39,106 nt of DNA from Streptomyces sp. NBRC 110035 (GCF_000829695.1 NZ_BBNN01000056.1:1-39106); one strand, 5' to 3'; counted from the first letter of the stretch, positions 7,857 to 16,912 are shown. Notes: generated from the letters alone by a model not told the origin. Made by a program: numbers and translations.

Positions 7857-7907
7857 GCCCGACCGGCGGAGCAGGCCGAAGGAGCAAGGCGGGCCGAAGG
7901 GCCGGCG

Positions 7908-7936
7908 CCCTCTGCCCGAGCTCTTCGGGCAGAGGG
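7908..7936 (+). terminator. Strong hairpin closing the hemL transcript
   Basis: A perfect 12-bp stem, CCCTCTGCCCGA paired with TCGGGCAGAGGG, encloses a five-base loop. There is no T tract, as is common in Streptomyces. The rest of the 7857-8360 gap contains open frames with irregular composition but no gene I can support. Confidence 0.8.
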
Positions 7937-8293
7937 AGCCCCGGCGGGGCCGGCCTCGGTTCCCGGCTCCGTCCGAGCGGATCCCCCGCGTACGGGAGAC
8001 CCTCCGCGAGAGGGACCCCGCACACGGGGGCCTCGTCACGCCGACGCCCTCCTCCGCCCTGCGTCCGGCCGGGCCGGCTCCCGCTCGCCCCGGCCGGCCG
8101 GATGCCGTCCGTCGGTTCCGTCCCGTTCCGCCGGTCGTCTCCCTTCCGGTCTGCTGGGCGGGCTGTCCCGGTCCGCGGTACGGGCCGTCCTGATCCGCGC
8201 GACGCGGGGTGCTCGGCCCGCTGGGGTGTGCGGCGCGTCCGGTGGCCCGGCGCACCCTCGTGACGTTCGTTGCCGAACCTTCGCACGAGGCGG

Positions 8294-8316
8294 GGAACTT
8301 CTGTTCCCGTCACGTC
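8294..8316 (+). promoter_or_regulatory. ECF sigma-type promoter upstream of the lipoprotein gene
   Basis: GGAAC at 8294-8298 and GTC at 8314-8316 are 15 bases apart, resembling the GGAAC/GTC boxes of promoters read by the cell-envelope stress factor SigE and related ECF factors. The downstream gene encodes an exported polysaccharide-active protein, which fits envelope control. This is motif-based inference. Confidence 0.4.
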
Positions 8317-8360
8317 CTCCGAGTGAGTGACCACCAGAGGACGCGACGATCGGGGATGTC

Positions 8361-9728
8361 ATGCGCGCGCTCACCCGCAGGGGGATGCTCGGACTCGGAG
8401 CCGGAGCCGCCGCGGCGGTCCCGCTGACCGGCTGCGGCAGCGGCGCGGGCTCGGGCGGCTCGAGGCGTACGGGCGGACCGAAGGACGGCGACCGTCCCGG
8501 GAAGCCCAGGCCGACGAAGACCGCCCGGCCGATCGGCGACGGCTCCACCGCCTTCACCGGAAAGCAGCCCCACCAGCCCTCCCGGCCGGTGCCGCTGGAG
8601 CCGGGTCAGGCGCCGCCGCAGTTCGTCGTCTTCTCCTGGGACGGGGCCGGTGAGGTCGGCAACGGGCTCTTCCCGCGCTTCCTGGACCTCGCCGAGCGGC
8701 ACGAGGTCCACATGACGTTCTTCCTCTCCGGTATCTACCTGCTGCCCGAGTCGAAGAAGCGGCTGTACGACCCGCCCAACAACCCGCGCGGCGCCTCCGA
8801 CATCGGCTACCTGACCGACGACCACATCAAGGACACGCTGAAGAACGTCCGCCGCGCCTGGCTCGAGGGCCACGAGATCGGCACCCACTTCAACGGCCAC
8901 TTCTGTGCCGGCTCCGGCAGCGTCGGCACCTGGACCCCGCAGCAGTGGCGCAGTGAGATCGACCAGGCGAAGTCGTTCGTCAAGGAGTGGCGGACCAACT
9001 CCGGCTGGACGGACCTGCCGTCCCTGCCGTTCGACTACGACAAGGAGCTCGTCGGCGGCCGCACGCCCTGCCTGCTCGGCCGGGACAACCTGCTCACCAC
9101 CGCCCGCGACCTGGGCTGGCGCTACGACGCCTCCTCGCCCGGCGGCCTCCAGGTCTGGCCGTCGAAGCGCCGGGGGATGTGGGACCTGCCCCTGCAGCAG
9201 ATTCCGTTCCCCGGCCGGTCCTTCGAGGTCCTGTCGATGGACTACAACATCCTCGCCAACCAGTCCGTCAACTCCACCAACGCGCCCGCGAGCAACCACC
9301 CCGCCTGGCGGGAACAGGCGACCCAGGCGTACATATCGGGATTCAAGCGGGCGTACGAGACGAACCAGGCACCCTTCTTCGTGGGCAACCACTTCGAGCA
9401 GTGGAACGGCGGCATCTACATGGACGCCGTCGAGGGTGTCATCGAGCACATCGCGCGGGAGAAGGGCAAGGGCGGCGACGTCCGCATGGTCTCCTTCCGG
9501 CAGTTCGCCGACTGGCTGGACGTGCAGAAGCCCGAGGTGCTGGAGCGGTTGCGCACGCTGGGGGTCGGGCAGAAGCCGGCCGGTGGCTGGAAGGGCTTCC
9601 TGGGCGGCTCCGGCGGCTCGGGAGGCTCCGGCGGTTCGGGCGACTCGGGCGGGCCGGGCGGCTCCGGGGCCGCCGCCGGGCCGGGGGCCGGGGCGGGCTC
9701 GGGGGAGGGCGCCGCGAGCGGCGCCTGA
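8361..9728 (+). CDS. Exported polysaccharide deacetylase-like lipoprotein, probably Tat-exported
   Basis: This 455-residue protein has the signal sequence LTRRGMLGLGAGAAAAVPLTGC, which combines a twin-arginine motif with a lipobox cysteine at residue 25. It should be exported by Tat and anchored in the membrane. The body has the NodB-like deacetylase layout: QFVVFSWDGAGE at the start, HMTFFLSGIYLL, GHEIGTHFNGH with metal-binding histidines, then YDASSPGG. The first motif reads SWDG rather than TFDDG, so one metal-binding Asp is altered and activity is uncertain. The last 50 residues are Gly/Ser repeats that are probably disordered. ATG at 8361 has a weak GGGG site. A likely SigE-type promoter precedes it. 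Confidence 0.82.
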   Translation: MRALTRRGMLGLGAGAAAAVPLTGCGSGAGSGGSRRTGGPKDGDRPGKPRPTKTARPIGDGSTAFTGKQPHQPSRPVPLEPGQAPPQFVVFSWDGAGEVGNGLFPRFLDLAERHEVHMTFFLSGIYLLPESKKRLYDPPNNPRGASDIGYLTDDHIKDTLKNVRRAWLEGHEIGTHFNGHFCAGSGSVGTWTPQQWRSEIDQAKSFVKEWRTNSGWTDLPSLPFDYDKELVGGRTPCLLGRDNLLTTARDLGWRYDASSPGGLQVWPSKRRGMWDLPLQQIPFPGRSFEVLSMDYNILANQSVNSTNAPASNHPAWREQATQAYISGFKRAYETNQAPFFVGNHFEQWNGGIYMDAVEGVIEHIAREKGKGGDVRMVSFRQFADWLDVQKPEVLERLRTLGVGQKPAGGWKGFLGGSGGSGGSGGSGDSGGPGGSGAAAGPGAGAGSGEGAASGA

Positions 9729-9794
9729 TATGCGGATTTCCGCCCGCAAGGGGGGTGCCCGAGAGCCCCGGAACGGGCATGCGAAACTTTTCAC

Positions 9795-10475
9795 ATGAGT
9801 GCCGCCAGCCGCGCCCCCCAGCGCTCGGACCGCGCCACCGGTGTCCGTGCCGCCCGAGTTCACGCCGCCCACGTGCGCGCCCCGCGCGTCCGCGCGCGCC
9901 GCCGTGCCGCCCTGGCCACCGGAACCGCGGTGGCGGCCCTGCTGCTCTCCGCGTGCGGTTCCGGCGGAACCTCCGGCGGGGGCGGCAACACCAACTTCGT
10001 CACCGGCACCGACGGCATCTCCACCGTCGCCAGGGGTGAGCGCGTCGCCGCGCCCGACCTGTCCGGCAAGACGGTCGAGGGAGAGCACCTCGACGTCGCC
10101 GGCTTCCGGGGCAAGGTCGTCGTCCTCAACGTGTGGGGCTCCTGGTGCAACCCGTGCCGCGCGGAGGCCAAGCACTTCGCCAAGGTCTCCGAGGACTACG
10201 CCGACCAGGACGTGCAGTTCGTCGGCATCAACACCCGCGACACCAGCACCGGGTCGGCGCGCGCCTTCGAGGAGGACTTCGGCATCACCTACCCGAGCCT
10301 GTACGACCCCACGGGCAAGCTGATGCTCCGCTTCGAGAAGGGCACCCTCAACCCGCAGGCGATCCCCTCCACCCTGATCCTGGACCGGGACGGGAAGGTC
10401 GCCGCCCGATCGCTCACCGCGCTCAGCGAGGAACGGCTGCTGAAGATGCTCGAGCCGGTCGTCGCGGAGAAGTGA
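9795..10475 (+). CDS. resA: TlpA/ResA-type thiol-disulfide oxidoreductase lipoprotein
   Basis: This 226-residue protein keeps apocytochrome c cysteines reduced outside the membrane before haem attachment. A signal segment AVAALLLSACGS ends in a lipobox cysteine. The thioredoxin-like domain follows, with the active site WCNPC at residues 117-121 and the cis-proline region PQAIPSTLILD. The N-terminus before the signal is unusually long and Arg-rich, so the true start may be an internal GTG such as the one at 9871. No ribosome site precedes ATG 9795. It begins a four-gene cytochrome c maturation operon; the next gene starts one base after its stop. Confidence 0.92.
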   Translation: MSAASRAPQRSDRATGVRAARVHAAHVRAPRVRARRRAALATGTAVAALLLSACGSGGTSGGGGNTNFVTGTDGISTVARGERVAAPDLSGKTVEGEHLDVAGFRGKVVVLNVWGSWCNPCRAEAKHFAKVSEDYADQDVQFVGINTRDTSTGSARAFEEDFGITYPSLYDPTGKLMLRFEKGTLNPQAIPSTLILDRDGKVAARSLTALSEERLLKMLEPVVAEK

Positions 10476-10476
10476 C

Positions 10477-11271
10477 GTGACCGTCCTCACCACGCTCGCG
10501 GCCGACACGGGCTCCCTCGCCGCCGGGACGGGCTACAACGGCACGGTGCTCAACGGCGCCCTGCTGGTGGCGCTGCCCATCGCCCTGCTCGGCGGGCTCG
10601 TCTCCTTCTTCTCGCCCTGCGTCCTGCCGCTGGTCCCCGGCTACCTCTCCTACGTCACCGGCGTGTCCGGCACCGACCTGGCCGAGGCCCGGCGCGGCCG
10701 GATGGTCGCCGGTGCCTCGCTGTTCGTCCTCGGCTTCACCGTCGTGTTCGTCTCGGGCGGCGCCTTCTTCGGCTTCTTCGGGCAGACGCTGCAGGAACAG
10801 TCGGACGTCCTCACCAAGGTGCTCGGCGTCCTCATGATCCTCATGGGCGTCTTCTTCATGGGGATGATGCCCTGGCTGACCCAGCGCGAGTTCCGCTTCC
10901 ACCGGCGGCCGGCGGCCGGGCTGGCCGGCGCGCCCGTCCTCGGCGCCCTGTTCGGCATCGGCTGGACGCCCTGCATCGGCCCCACCCTCGCCTCCGTGCT
11001 GACGCTCTCCGCACAGCAGGAGAGCGCCGGACGCGGCGCCGTACTGACCGTCGCGTACTGTCTGGGACTGGGTCTGCCCTTCGTCCTGGCGGCCGTGGCC
11101 TTCCGCAGGGCGCTCGGTGCCTTCGGGTGGGTCAAGCGGCACTACGTCTGGGTCATGCGGGTCGGCGGCACGATGATGATCCTGACCGGAGTGCTGCTGC
11201 TCACCGGCGTGTGGGACAGCCTCGTGGTGGAGATGCAGACCTGGTCCAACGGCTTCACTGTGGGGATCTGA
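10477..11271 (+). CDS. ccdA: Cytochrome c biogenesis membrane protein CcdA
   Basis: This 264-residue DsbD-family membrane protein passes reducing power from cytoplasmic thioredoxin across the membrane to ResA. About six membrane segments are visible. The two reactive cysteines lie in FFSPCVLPLVPGYLSYVTG and GWTPCIGPTLASV. GTG at 10477 is chosen because it follows the resA stop by one base and starts the frame just before the first membrane segment. It ends five bases before the ATG of resB. Confidence 0.95.
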   Translation: MTVLTTLAADTGSLAAGTGYNGTVLNGALLVALPIALLGGLVSFFSPCVLPLVPGYLSYVTGVSGTDLAEARRGRMVAGASLFVLGFTVVFVSGGAFFGFFGQTLQEQSDVLTKVLGVLMILMGVFFMGMMPWLTQREFRFHRRPAAGLAGAPVLGALFGIGWTPCIGPTLASVLTLSAQQESAGRGAVLTVAYCLGLGLPFVLAAVAFRRALGAFGWVKRHYVWVMRVGGTMMILTGVLLLTGVWDSLVVEMQTWSNGFTVGI

Positions 11272-11276
11272 CGGCG

Positions 11277-13091
11277 ATGAGCACGACTTCCAAGACCGGG
11301 CGGGAACACACCCCGGGCGAATCCGGGGGTGCCGCGGCCGACGCCGCGGCCCGGGGCCGGGCCGCCCGCGACCAGGACCAGGACCTCGGTGAGGCCGGCT
11401 CCCAGCTGTCCACCGCGCCCAAGGAGGACCTGCCGAACCTGCCCGCGCTGGGCGTCATCGGCTGGGCCCGCTGGTTCTGGCGGCAGCTCACCTCCATGCG
11501 GGTGGCGCTGCTGCTGCTCCTGCTGCTGTCGCTCGCCGCGATCCCCGGCTCGCTCGTCCCGCAGACCGGTGTCGACGAGACCCGGGTCGCCGACTTCCGT
11601 GAGCGGCACGAGTTCCTCGCGCAGGTCTACGACAAGGTCGGCCTGTTCAACGTCTACAGCTCGGTGTGGTTCTCGGCGATCTACATCCTGCTGTTCGTCT
11701 CCCTCATCGGCTGCATCGTGCCCCGCACCTGGCAGTTCGTGGGCCAGCTGCGCGGCCGCCCGCCGGGCGCGCCCCAGCGTCTGACCCGGCTGCCCGTGTA
11801 CACCACCTGGCGCACCGAGGCCGACCCCGGGCAGGTCCGCGAGGCCGCGCTCGGCCTGCTGCGCAAGCGCCGCTTCCGCGCCCACCTCGCCGGTGACGCC
11901 GTCGCCGCCGAGAAGGGCTATCTGCGGGAGGCCGGCAACCTCGCCTTCCACCTCGCCCTGATCGTGATGCTGATCGCCTTCGCCTGGGGTCAGTTGTTCA
12001 AGTCCGAGGGCAACAAGCTGATCGTCGAGGGCAACGGCTTCGCCAACACGCTCTCGCAGTACGACGACTTCAGGTCCGGCAACCTCTTCGACGTCGCCGA
12101 CCTGGAGCCGTTCAGCTTCGACGTGAAGTCCTTCACCGGCACCTACGAGCGCAGCGGCCCCAACAAGGGAACGCCGCGCACCTACGAGACCGAGCTCGTC
12201 TACAGCGAGGGCGCCTACGGCGAGGAGAGGACGACCACCGTCAGGGTCAACGAGCCGCTGCAGATCGGCGACTCCAAGGTCTACCTCGTCAGCCACGGCT
12301 ACGCGCCCGTGGTCACCGTCCGCGACGGCGAGGGCAAGGTCGTCTTCAAGGACGCGGTGCCCCTGCTGCCGCTCGACTCCAACGTCACCTCCTCCGGAGT
12401 GGTCAAGGTCCTCGACGGCTACCGCAACGCCGAGGGGAAGAAGGAGCAGCTCGGTTTCAACGCCTTCTTCGTGCCCACCTTCGGCGGCTCCCGGAGCGGC
12501 ACGATGCTCTCCCAGTTCCCGGCCCTCGACTATCCGGTGCTCGCGCTGTCCGCCTATCACGGCGATCTGAAGGCCGATTCCGGCATTCCGCAGAGCGTGT
12601 ACCAGATGGACAAGACCAAGATGAAGGAGTTCAAGGACTCCGACGGCGAACTGTTCAAGAAGATGCTGACGCCCGGCGAGACCATGACCCTCCCGGACGG
12701 TGCGGGCACGGTCACCTTCGAGAACGACATCAGGGAATGGGCCGGCTTCCAGATGGTCCAGGAGCCGGGCGGCGGCTGGGCCCTCGGCGGTGCCCTCGTC
12801 GCGATCGCCGGTCTGGCCGGCTCCCTGTTCATCCAGCGGCGCCGGGTGTGGGTGCGAGCGGTCGGGGGCCCCGACGGCGTCACCGTCGTCGAGATGGCCG
12901 GGCTCGGCCGCAGCGAGTCCGCCACCGTGCCCGAGGAACTCGGCGACCTCGCCGGAATCCTCTACGACCAGGCGCCGGGCGCCCCCGGCCCGGAGCCGTC
13001 CGCCGAATCACCTGATGCGCCTGACGCACCGGACGCGCCCGACACCCCCGACCCTCAAGCCGTACCTGCCGAAGGGGCTGAGAAGCCGTGA
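11277..13091 (+). CDS. resB: Cytochrome c biogenesis protein ResB
   Basis: This 604-residue ResB/Ccs1 protein works with CcsB/CcsA to carry haem across the membrane and attach it to apocytochrome c (system II). An Ala/Asp-rich cytoplasmic N-terminus is followed by membrane segments at MRVALLLLLLLSLAAIPGSL, WFSAIYILLFVSLIGCIV and LAFHLALIVMLIAFAWGQLF. A large external domain and a last membrane segment (GGALVAIAGLAGSLFI) come after. ATG at 11277 follows the ccdA stop closely. The C-terminal tail is a run of Pro-Asp-Ala repeats. The stop overlaps the GTG of ccsB. Confidence 0.95.
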   Translation: MSTTSKTGREHTPGESGGAAADAAARGRAARDQDQDLGEAGSQLSTAPKEDLPNLPALGVIGWARWFWRQLTSMRVALLLLLLLSLAAIPGSLVPQTGVDETRVADFRERHEFLAQVYDKVGLFNVYSSVWFSAIYILLFVSLIGCIVPRTWQFVGQLRGRPPGAPQRLTRLPVYTTWRTEADPGQVREAALGLLRKRRFRAHLAGDAVAAEKGYLREAGNLAFHLALIVMLIAFAWGQLFKSEGNKLIVEGNGFANTLSQYDDFRSGNLFDVADLEPFSFDVKSFTGTYERSGPNKGTPRTYETELVYSEGAYGEERTTTVRVNEPLQIGDSKVYLVSHGYAPVVTVRDGEGKVVFKDAVPLLPLDSNVTSSGVVKVLDGYRNAEGKKEQLGFNAFFVPTFGGSRSGTMLSQFPALDYPVLALSAYHGDLKADSGIPQSVYQMDKTKMKEFKDSDGELFKKMLTPGETMTLPDGAGTVTFENDIREWAGFQMVQEPGGGWALGGALVAIAGLAGSLFIQRRRVWVRAVGGPDGVTVVEMAGLGRSESATVPEELGDLAGILYDQAPGAPGPEPSAESPDAPDAPDAPDTPDPQAVPAEGAEKP

Positions 13092-14239
13092 GTCTCGCCG
13101 CCGCAACCGATCTGGTCACCGCCACGAGCCTGGCCGCCGCGAAGAACGAGAGCCTCGCGGAGATCAGCAACGTCCTGATCTACTCCGCGATGGCGGTCTA
13201 CACCCTGGCCTTCTTCGCGTACATCGCCGAATGGATCTTCGGCAGCCGCAGCAAGGTCGCCCGCACCGCCGCCGCGCTCACCCCCCGCGCACAGGCGGCG
13301 AAGAAGACCGCCCCCGCCGTCACCGTGAAGCAGGAGGGCGGCACCGCCGTACTGGAGCGCCCCAAGGTCGTCGTGCGGGCCGCGGCCGGCGCGCGGGACG
13401 TGCCCGACGGGCCGGGGGCGCACGGCGGGGACGCGCAGGGCGACCTCTACGGGCGGATCGCCGTCTCCCTCACCGTGCTCGCCTTCCTGGTCGAGTTCGG
13501 CGGTGTGCTCACCCGGGCGCTGTCCGTGCAGCGGGCGCCGTGGGGCAACATGTACGAGTTCAACATCACCTTCACCACGGTCGCCGTCGGCGTGTACGTC
13601 CTGCTGCTGGCGCTGAAGAAGAACGTGCGCTGGCTCGGCCTGTTCCTGACCACGACGGTCCTCCTCGACCTCGGCCTGGCCGTCACCGTCCTGTACACCG
13701 CGAGCGACCAGCTGGTCCCCGCGCTCGACTCGTACTGGCTCTACATCCACGTCTCCACCGCGATCCTGTGCGGCGCGGTCTTCTACGTCGGTGCGGTCGG
13801 CACGGTCCTGTACCTCTTCAAGGACTCCTACGAGAACAAGCTCGCGCGCGGCGGCAGGCCCGGCAGCTTCGCCACCTCCGTCATGGAGCGGCTGCCCGCC
13901 TCCGCCTCGCTCGACAAGTTCTCCTACCGCATCAACGCAGCCGTCTTCCCGCTGTGGACGTTCACGATCATCGCGGGCGCCATCTGGGCCGGCGACGCCT
14001 GGGGCCGCTACTGGGGCTGGGACCCCAAGGAGACCTGGTCCTTCATCACCTGGGTCGCCTACGCCGGCTACCTGCACGCCCGCGCCACCGCCGGCTGGAA
14101 GGGCCGCAAGGCCGCCTACCTGGCCCTGCTCGCCTTCGGCTGCTGGCTCTTCAACTACTACGGCGTGAACATCTTCGTCTCCGGCAAGCACTCCTACGCC
14201 GACGTCGGCCTGGGCGCCCTCACCGCCATCGGCTTCTGA
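13088..14239 (+). CDS. ccsB: Cytochrome c haem lyase CcsB/CcsA-type
   Basis: This 383-residue integral membrane protein is the haem-handling partner of ResB. The tryptophan-rich WWD-type haem motif is visible as WGRYWGWDPKETWSF, and conserved histidines lie in LYIHVSTAILCG and GYLHARATAG. About eight membrane segments are present. The GTG start overlaps the resB stop (GTGA). The last gene of the operon, it is followed by an inverted repeat 25 bases after the stop. Confidence 0.95.
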   Translation: MSLAAATDLVTATSLAAAKNESLAEISNVLIYSAMAVYTLAFFAYIAEWIFGSRSKVARTAAALTPRAQAAKKTAPAVTVKQEGGTAVLERPKVVVRAAAGARDVPDGPGAHGGDAQGDLYGRIAVSLTVLAFLVEFGGVLTRALSVQRAPWGNMYEFNITFTTVAVGVYVLLLALKKNVRWLGLFLTTTVLLDLGLAVTVLYTASDQLVPALDSYWLYIHVSTAILCGAVFYVGAVGTVLYLFKDSYENKLARGGRPGSFATSVMERLPASASLDKFSYRINAAVFPLWTFTIIAGAIWAGDAWGRYWGWDPKETWSFITWVAYAGYLHARATAGWKGRKAAYLALLAFGCWLFNYYGVNIFVSGKHSYADVGLGALTAIGF

Positions 14240-14263
14240 ACGGCGTCCCGGGGCACCACCCGC

Positions 14264-14311
14264 GAAGGCCGGCCTCCGTCACCCGTCCGCCGGGCACGGG
14301 AGCCGGCCTTC
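14264..14311 (+). terminator. Inverted repeat after ccsB
   Basis: GAAGGCCGGC at 14264-14273 pairs perfectly with GCCGGCCTTC at 14302-14311 across a 28-base loop. The position right after the operon suggests a terminator, possibly bidirectional with the convergent small gene. Confidence 0.6.
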
Positions 14312-14483
14312 GTCACGCCCCGATGTCCCCGTTCCACACCTCCGGGCACCGTACGACGAACTCCCGCCGGCCCGCCCCCGCGCCGCGCGCTCGCCCGTCC
14401 GGCGGAGGGGGCCGGACGGGCAGCGGGTGTGCGCGGCCGGACGAGGACGCCCCGAACCGGCGGAACCCGCCCCGCGTGGTCCC

Positions 14484-14858
14484 TCAGTCGGTCTCGGGCT
14501 TCTCGTCGCGTTCCTTGTCCTTGCCCCTGTCCGGGCCCGGGTCGGTGTTCTTCTCCCCGGGCCCGTCCCGCTCCTCGCCGAGGGACTTCAGGAAGTCGGG
14601 GTTGTCGTCCGGCGCCACCCACTGCTGCCGGCTGCCGCCCCGGCCCCACGCGGAACCGATGGCACCGCCGCCCGCGGGCTGCCGCTTCTTGCCGGCGATG
14701 ATCCACGAGATCGAACCGACGAGCGGGAACACCAGCACCAGGATCGCCCACAGCGGCTTGGGCATGTGACGAATGTCCTCGTCCTTCGTGCTGATGCAGT
14801 CGATGAACGCGTAGACGCTCAGGGCGAGGGGGACGAGGAACATCAGCACCCTGAGCAT
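14484..14858 (-). CDS. PLD nuclease N-terminal domain (PLDc_N) membrane protein
   Basis: This 124-residue protein has two membrane segments, VLMFLVPLALSVYAFIDCI and PKPLWAILVLVFPLVGSISW, in the PLDc_N arrangement, followed by GKKRQPAGGG and a charged, probably disordered tail ending DEKPETD. PLDc_N proteins are small membrane proteins without a catalytic domain, and their role is unclear. ATG at 14858 is preceded by GGAGAGG at a good distance. It is divergent from mqnL with a 93-base gap, so promoters for both must lie there. Confidence 0.85.
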   Translation of the reverse strand: MLRVLMFLVPLALSVYAFIDCISTKDEDIRHMPKPLWAILVLVFPLVGSISWIIAGKKRQPAGGGAIGSAWGRGGSRQQWVAPDDNPDFLKSLGEERDGPGEKNTDPGPDRGKDKERDEKPETD

Positions 14859-14951
14859 GGGCCTCTCCAGGGAAGGGGTCGTCGGGGACGTCGGCACAGC
14901 CACAGCCCCCAGGTACCCGGCAAGGGTAGCCGCTCGGGGATACTTGGCCCC

Positions 14952-16403
14952 ATGGCTTACGACGATCTTCGCTCCCTGCTGAGGGCCCTGGACCGCGAGG
15001 GAGACCTCAAGCGTGTCAAGGCCGAGGTCGACCCGCACCTCGAGGTCGGTGAGATCGTCGACCGGGTGCAGAAGGCCGGCGGCCCCGCGCTGCTCTTCGA
15101 GAACGTGCGCGGCTCGAGCATGCCCCTCGCGATGAACGTGTACGGCACCGACCGCCGCCTGCTGAAGGCGCTCGGCCTGAAGTCGTACGCCGAGATCAGC
15201 GAGAAGATCGGCGGCCTCCTCAAGCCCGAGCTGCCCAACGGCTTCGTGGGCGTGCGCGAGGCGTTCGGCAAGCTCGGCGCGATGACCCACGTACCGCCGA
15301 AGAAGGTGAAGGACGCCCCGGTGCAGGAGGTCGTCCTGCAGGGCGACGACGTGGACCTCGACCTGCTCCCCGCCCTGTTCACCTGGCCCAAGGACGGCGG
15401 CTCCTTCTTCAACCTGGGCCTCACCCACACCAAGGACCCCGAAACGGGCATCCGCAACCTCGGCCTGTACCGGCTCCAGCGCCACGACAAGCGCACCATC
15501 GGCATGCACTGGCAGATCCACAAGGACAGCCGGAACCACTACCAGGTGGCCGCCCGCCGCGGTGAGCGGCTCCCGGTCGCCATTGCCTTCGGCTGCCCGC
15601 CCGCCGTGACGTACGCCTCCACCGCGCCGCTCCCCGGAGACATCGACGAGTACCTCTTCGCCGGGTTCCTGCAGGGCAAGCGGATCGAGATGGTCGACTG
15701 CAAGACGGTCCCGCTCCAGGTCCCGGCGCACGCCGAGGTCGTCGTCGAGGGCTGGCTGGAGCCGGGCGAGACGCTTCCCGAGGGCCCGTTCGGCGACCAC
15801 ACCGGGTTCTACACCCCGCAGGAACCGTTCCCCGCCCTGACGATCGACTGCGTCACGATGCGCAGGCGCCCGCTGCTCCAGTCGATCGTCGTCGGCCGCC
15901 CGCCGACCGAGGACGGGCCGCTGGGCCGCGCCACCGAGCGTTTCTTCCTCCCTCTCCTCAAGATCATCGTCCCGGACATCGTGGACTACCACCTCCCCGA
16001 GGCCGGCGGCTTCCACAACTGCGCGATCATCTCGATCGACAAGAAGTACCCCAAGCACGCGCAGAAGGTGATGCACGCCGTCTGGGGCGCCCACATGATG
16101 TCGCTGACCAAGCTGATCGTGGTCGTCGACTCCGACTGCGACGTCCACGACCTGCACGAGGTCGCCTGGCGGGCCCTCGGCAACACCGACTACGCCCGTG
16201 ACCTCAGCGTCGTCGAAGGCCCGGTCGACCATCTCGACCACTCGTCCTACCAGCAGTTCTGGGGCGGCAAGGCGGGCATCGACGCGACCAGGAAGTGGCC
16301 CGAGGAGGGGTACACGCGCGACGGCGGCTGGCCCGACATGGTCGAGTCCGACCCGGACACGGCCGCGCTGGTCGACCGCCGCTGGAAGGAGTACGGACTG
16401 TGA
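14952..16403 (+). CDS. mqnL: UbiD-family decarboxylase of futalosine menaquinone pathway
   Basis: This 483-residue UbiD-type, prenylated-FMN-dependent decarboxylase removes the carboxylate from the prenylated naphthoate intermediate late in the futalosine pathway. Typical segments are GGPALLFENVRGSSMPLAMNVYG, GMHWQIHKDS, EGWLEPGETLPEGPFGDHTG and NCAIISIDKKYPKHAQKVMHA. The length fits the family. ATG at 14952 begins the conserved MAYDDLRS. A possible -10 box TAGCCG lies about 20 bases upstream. Its stop overlaps the GTG of the next gene, in an operon that continues to mqnP. The partner mqnM, which makes the cofactor, is at 18895. Confidence 0.93.
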   Translation: MAYDDLRSLLRALDREGDLKRVKAEVDPHLEVGEIVDRVQKAGGPALLFENVRGSSMPLAMNVYGTDRRLLKALGLKSYAEISEKIGGLLKPELPNGFVGVREAFGKLGAMTHVPPKKVKDAPVQEVVLQGDDVDLDLLPALFTWPKDGGSFFNLGLTHTKDPETGIRNLGLYRLQRHDKRTIGMHWQIHKDSRNHYQVAARRGERLPVAIAFGCPPAVTYASTAPLPGDIDEYLFAGFLQGKRIEMVDCKTVPLQVPAHAEVVVEGWLEPGETLPEGPFGDHTGFYTPQEPFPALTIDCVTMRRRPLLQSIVVGRPPTEDGPLGRATERFFLPLLKIIVPDIVDYHLPEAGGFHNCAIISIDKKYPKHAQKVMHAVWGAHMMSLTKLIVVVDSDCDVHDLHEVAWRALGNTDYARDLSVVEGPVDHLDHSSYQQFWGGKAGIDATRKWPEEGYTRDGGWPDMVESDPDTAALVDRRWKEYGL

Positions 16404-16912
16404 GCCCCGTCCCCGTGGGCGGCCCGGCCCTCTTCCTCGGCACCGACACCGACTACGTGGCCCTCGTACGCCCCGAGCTGGACCCGGCCGACCCCGGGGT
16501 CCGGCAGGCCGCCGAGCAGGCGGGCGTCACGCCGGAGGAGTTCGCGGGCGCCGGTGACACCTGGGCGGTCCTGATCGAGCACGACGGCGAGGGCGGAGGC
16601 TTCGAGCTGCCCGGGGTGCGCGACGCGGACCCCGCCGATTTCGCCGAACGGCTGCGCGCCGGGCTCACCGCCGCGGCGGGCGGGCCGTTCACGGTCGACG
16701 GCGGCTCGCTGCTGCGCCTGGACGCCCGCCCGGCCGTCCCGGGCGCGGGCGGGGGCACCGGCACGGACGCGTACGTCTTCACCGCGCACCTCACCCCGCC
16801 CGAGGACCCGTCCGGCGACGCCGCCGCGACGCCGCTGACCGTGGAGACGGGCCCGCTGCCCGTCGCCGCGCTGCTGGCCGACCTCGACGCGTTCCTCGGG
16901 AGCCTCGCATGA
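16400..16912 (+). CDS. Uncharacterised protein coupled to mqnL and mqnP
   Basis: I do not recognise this 170-residue acidic protein. It has no signal peptide or membrane segment. Readable sequence includes PALFLGTDTDYVALVRPELD near the N-terminus and PLPVAALLADLDAFLGSLA at the end. It starts with GTG overlapping the mqnL stop and ends overlapping the mqnP ATG, so all three genes are translationally coupled. That position suggests an accessory role in quinone synthesis, but nothing in the sequence shows it. Codon use matches its neighbours, which supports a real gene. Confidence 0.8.
   Translation: MSPVPVGGPALFLGTDTDYVALVRPELDPADPGVRQAAEQAGVTPEEFAGAGDTWAVLIEHDGEGGGFELPGVRDADPADFAERLRAGLTAAAGGPFTVDGGSLLRLDARPAVPGAGGGTGTDAYVFTAHLTPPEDPSGDAAATPLTVETGPLPVAALLADLDAFLGSLA

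Noticed and set aside
7860..8350. Several long open frames on both strands
   Set aside because: Pro/Arg/Gly-rich translations in a GC-rich spacer after a strong terminator, with no ribosome sites or motifs.
9600..9725. Gly/Ser repeats as a CRISPR or satellite array
   Set aside because: Short degenerate codon repeats within the lipoprotein tail; no regular spacers. No CRISPR array was seen anywhere.
8310..10508. 732-codon minus-strand open frame
   Set aside because: Antisense to the lipoprotein and resA genes; Gly/Val/Arg-rich with no protein-like features.
12990..13075. Pro-Asp-Ala repeat at the resB end as a separate element
   Set aside because: Low-complexity coding tail in frame with resB; such tails are common in Streptomyces.
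14484..16241. 585-codon minus-strand frame joined to the PLDc_N gene
   Set aside because: The part beyond 14858 is antisense to mqnL; only the last 124 codons form a real gene with a ribosome site.
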